Source of the DNA: Candidatus Bathyarchaeota archaeon
Lineage (GTDB): Archaea > Thermoproteota > Bathyarchaeia > TCS64
Direction of reading: 5' to 3'
Assembly (NCBI GenBank): GCA_030608725.1
Contig: JAUWDP010000074.1
Location: forward strand, 1 to 6,082
Length of the DNA: 6,082 nucleotides
The position numbers and the translations under genes are program-made. Below, piece by piece: positions 5,560-6,082 of the stretch (position 1 is its first letter; every line of letters starts with the position of its first letter). The notes beneath the pieces were generated by a model. It worked only from the letters and a program-made list of their open reading frames with translations. It did no database searches and was not told where the DNA came from.

Positions 5560-5893
5560 CTAGAGTCCGGGTATGCTCTCCAGCATCTTGATGAAGGCGG
5601 CATCGTCCTCGGCGAGCTTTTTCTTGACCTCCTTCCACGTCGATGAGCAGTCCTTGTACTCGATTCCAACGTAGGAGTGGATGGCCCTGTCGATGTCCTT
5701 CTTGTTCTCCTTCGTCACCTCGATCCCGGCCTTGGAGAAGACGTCCTTCATGTGCCTGAAGTAGCATGTCACGATGAAACATCAGGATGATCCTCCCCTC
5801 TCTTGAATAAATCGTTTTTCGTAACAATTGGACATCCCGACATCGTTCGGAAACGTCTCCCTGGTCCTTCACGAACTTTTTAATCTCATCCAA
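5560..5893 (-). pseudogene. Conserved hypothetical archaeal protein, interrupted by a frameshift
   Basis: Two minus-strand frames join into one plausible protein of about 110 residues. From TTG 5893 the first gives MDEIKKFVKDQGDVSERC and onward to MFHRDM (43 residues). From about 5763 the second, one base offset, gives YFRHMKDVFSKAGIEV through IDRAIHSYVGIEYKDC and ends at TAG 5560. Removing one base (for example C at 5764) fuses them as FHRDM-YFRHMK. Beyond the join the first frame turns arginine- and glycine-rich, as off-frame readings do. The TTG has GGTGA seven bases upstream. A separate start at GTG 5772 lacks a well-placed ribosome site. The intact form looks like a small soluble alpha-helical protein; I recognise no function. 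A sequencing error is as likely as true inactivation; no slippery motif suggests programmed shifting. Confidence 0.65.
5877..5884 (+). promoter_or_regulatory. TATA box for the FMN reductase gene (leaderless promoter)
   Basis: TTTTTAAT is centred 27 bases before the ATG at 5907. Archaeal transcription starts about 25 bases after the TATA box, so the mRNA would begin at or next to the start codon. No ribosome site precedes the ATG, which agrees with a leaderless message. The box lies inside the first codons of the divergent gene. Confidence 0.55.
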
Positions 5894-5906
5894 CGATCAA
5901 TCACCC

Positions 5907-6082
5907 ATGAAGATTTTAGCGATATCCGGGAGCCCCCGGAAAGGCGGGAACACCGACCATGCCCTGAATGCTATTCTGAAGATAATTGAGGAGGGTATCC
6001 CCGGAATCGAGGCCGAGTTCCTGAGCATCGTCGACCACGATATAGATCACTGCAGGGGCTGCAGGCACTGCATGACCCACGT
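5907..6082 (+). CDS. Iron-sulfur flavoprotein / NADPH-dependent FMN reductase family (partial, runs off right edge)
   Basis: The first 59 residues are present. The flavodoxin-like fold begins MKILAISGSPRKGGNT, where the GSPRKGGNT loop (8-16) binds the FMN phosphate. C49, C52 and C55 in DHCRGCRHC match the compact cysteine cluster that holds a 4Fe-4S centre in the Isf proteins of methanogens and relatives. Such proteins carry electrons between ferredoxin-like donors and acceptors in the cytoplasm; the partner is unknown. The fourth cysteine would lie beyond the window, so a plain FMN reductase with a zinc- or cluster-like cysteine motif is not excluded. The ATG is the natural start of the first beta strand. 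It is divergent from the frameshifted gene, with 13 bp between their start codons. Confidence 0.88.
   Translation, partial: MKILAISGSPRKGGNTDHALNAILKIIEEGIPGIEAEFLSIVDHDIDHCRGCRHCMTH

Overview
The window looks like an accessory-to-core boundary in an uncultivated archaeon. The archaeal signs are GGAGG and GGTGAG ribosome binding sites, several TTG starts, TATA-like boxes at archaeal spacing, one gene laid out as if leaderless, and T-run terminators. The lineage cannot be fixed from sequence alone. Most genes are GC-rich with heavy AGG/CTC/ATC codon use. The leftmost gene is clearly AT-richer and looks foreign.

Layout. (1) 1-769, minus: an AT-rich FkbM-type SAM-dependent methyltransferase, open at the left edge, ending in a CxxC...CxxC zinc-ribbon-like tail. 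(2) 770-1303: no gene. This stretch holds a 109-base run with no G on the plus strand, including a perfect four-run G-quadruplex motif on the minus strand. It is followed by a dense mosaic of short tandem and inverted repeats with a perfect 20-bp palindrome, and by GC-alternating tracts. (3) 1304-2290, plus: a complete succinylglutamate desuccinylase/aspartoacylase-family zinc hydrolase. (4) 2291-2931: a terminator-like hairpin, the remains of a small minus-strand gene broken by two stop codons, and otherwise nothing recognised. (5) 5893-2932, minus, in transcription order: a small conserved protein broken by a frameshift, a QueT-family membrane transporter, a DUF998 membrane protein and a 12-helix MFS exporter-like transporter. 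(6) 5907-6082, plus: the start of an iron-sulfur flavoprotein/NADPH-dependent FMN reductase, cut by the window end and divergent from the frameshifted gene with only 13 bp between starts.

How it fits together. No single pathway links these genes. QueT, DUF998 and MFS form a same-strand run of membrane proteins with gaps of 53 and 154 bp, so they may be loosely co-transcribed, but their likely substrates differ. The hydrolase converges on this run. The repeat-rich zone at 770-1200 separates the AT-rich methyltransferase from the GC-rich block and is the strangest part of the window. I see no clear CRISPR array, transposase, rRNA or tRNA, and no obvious new multi-gene system.
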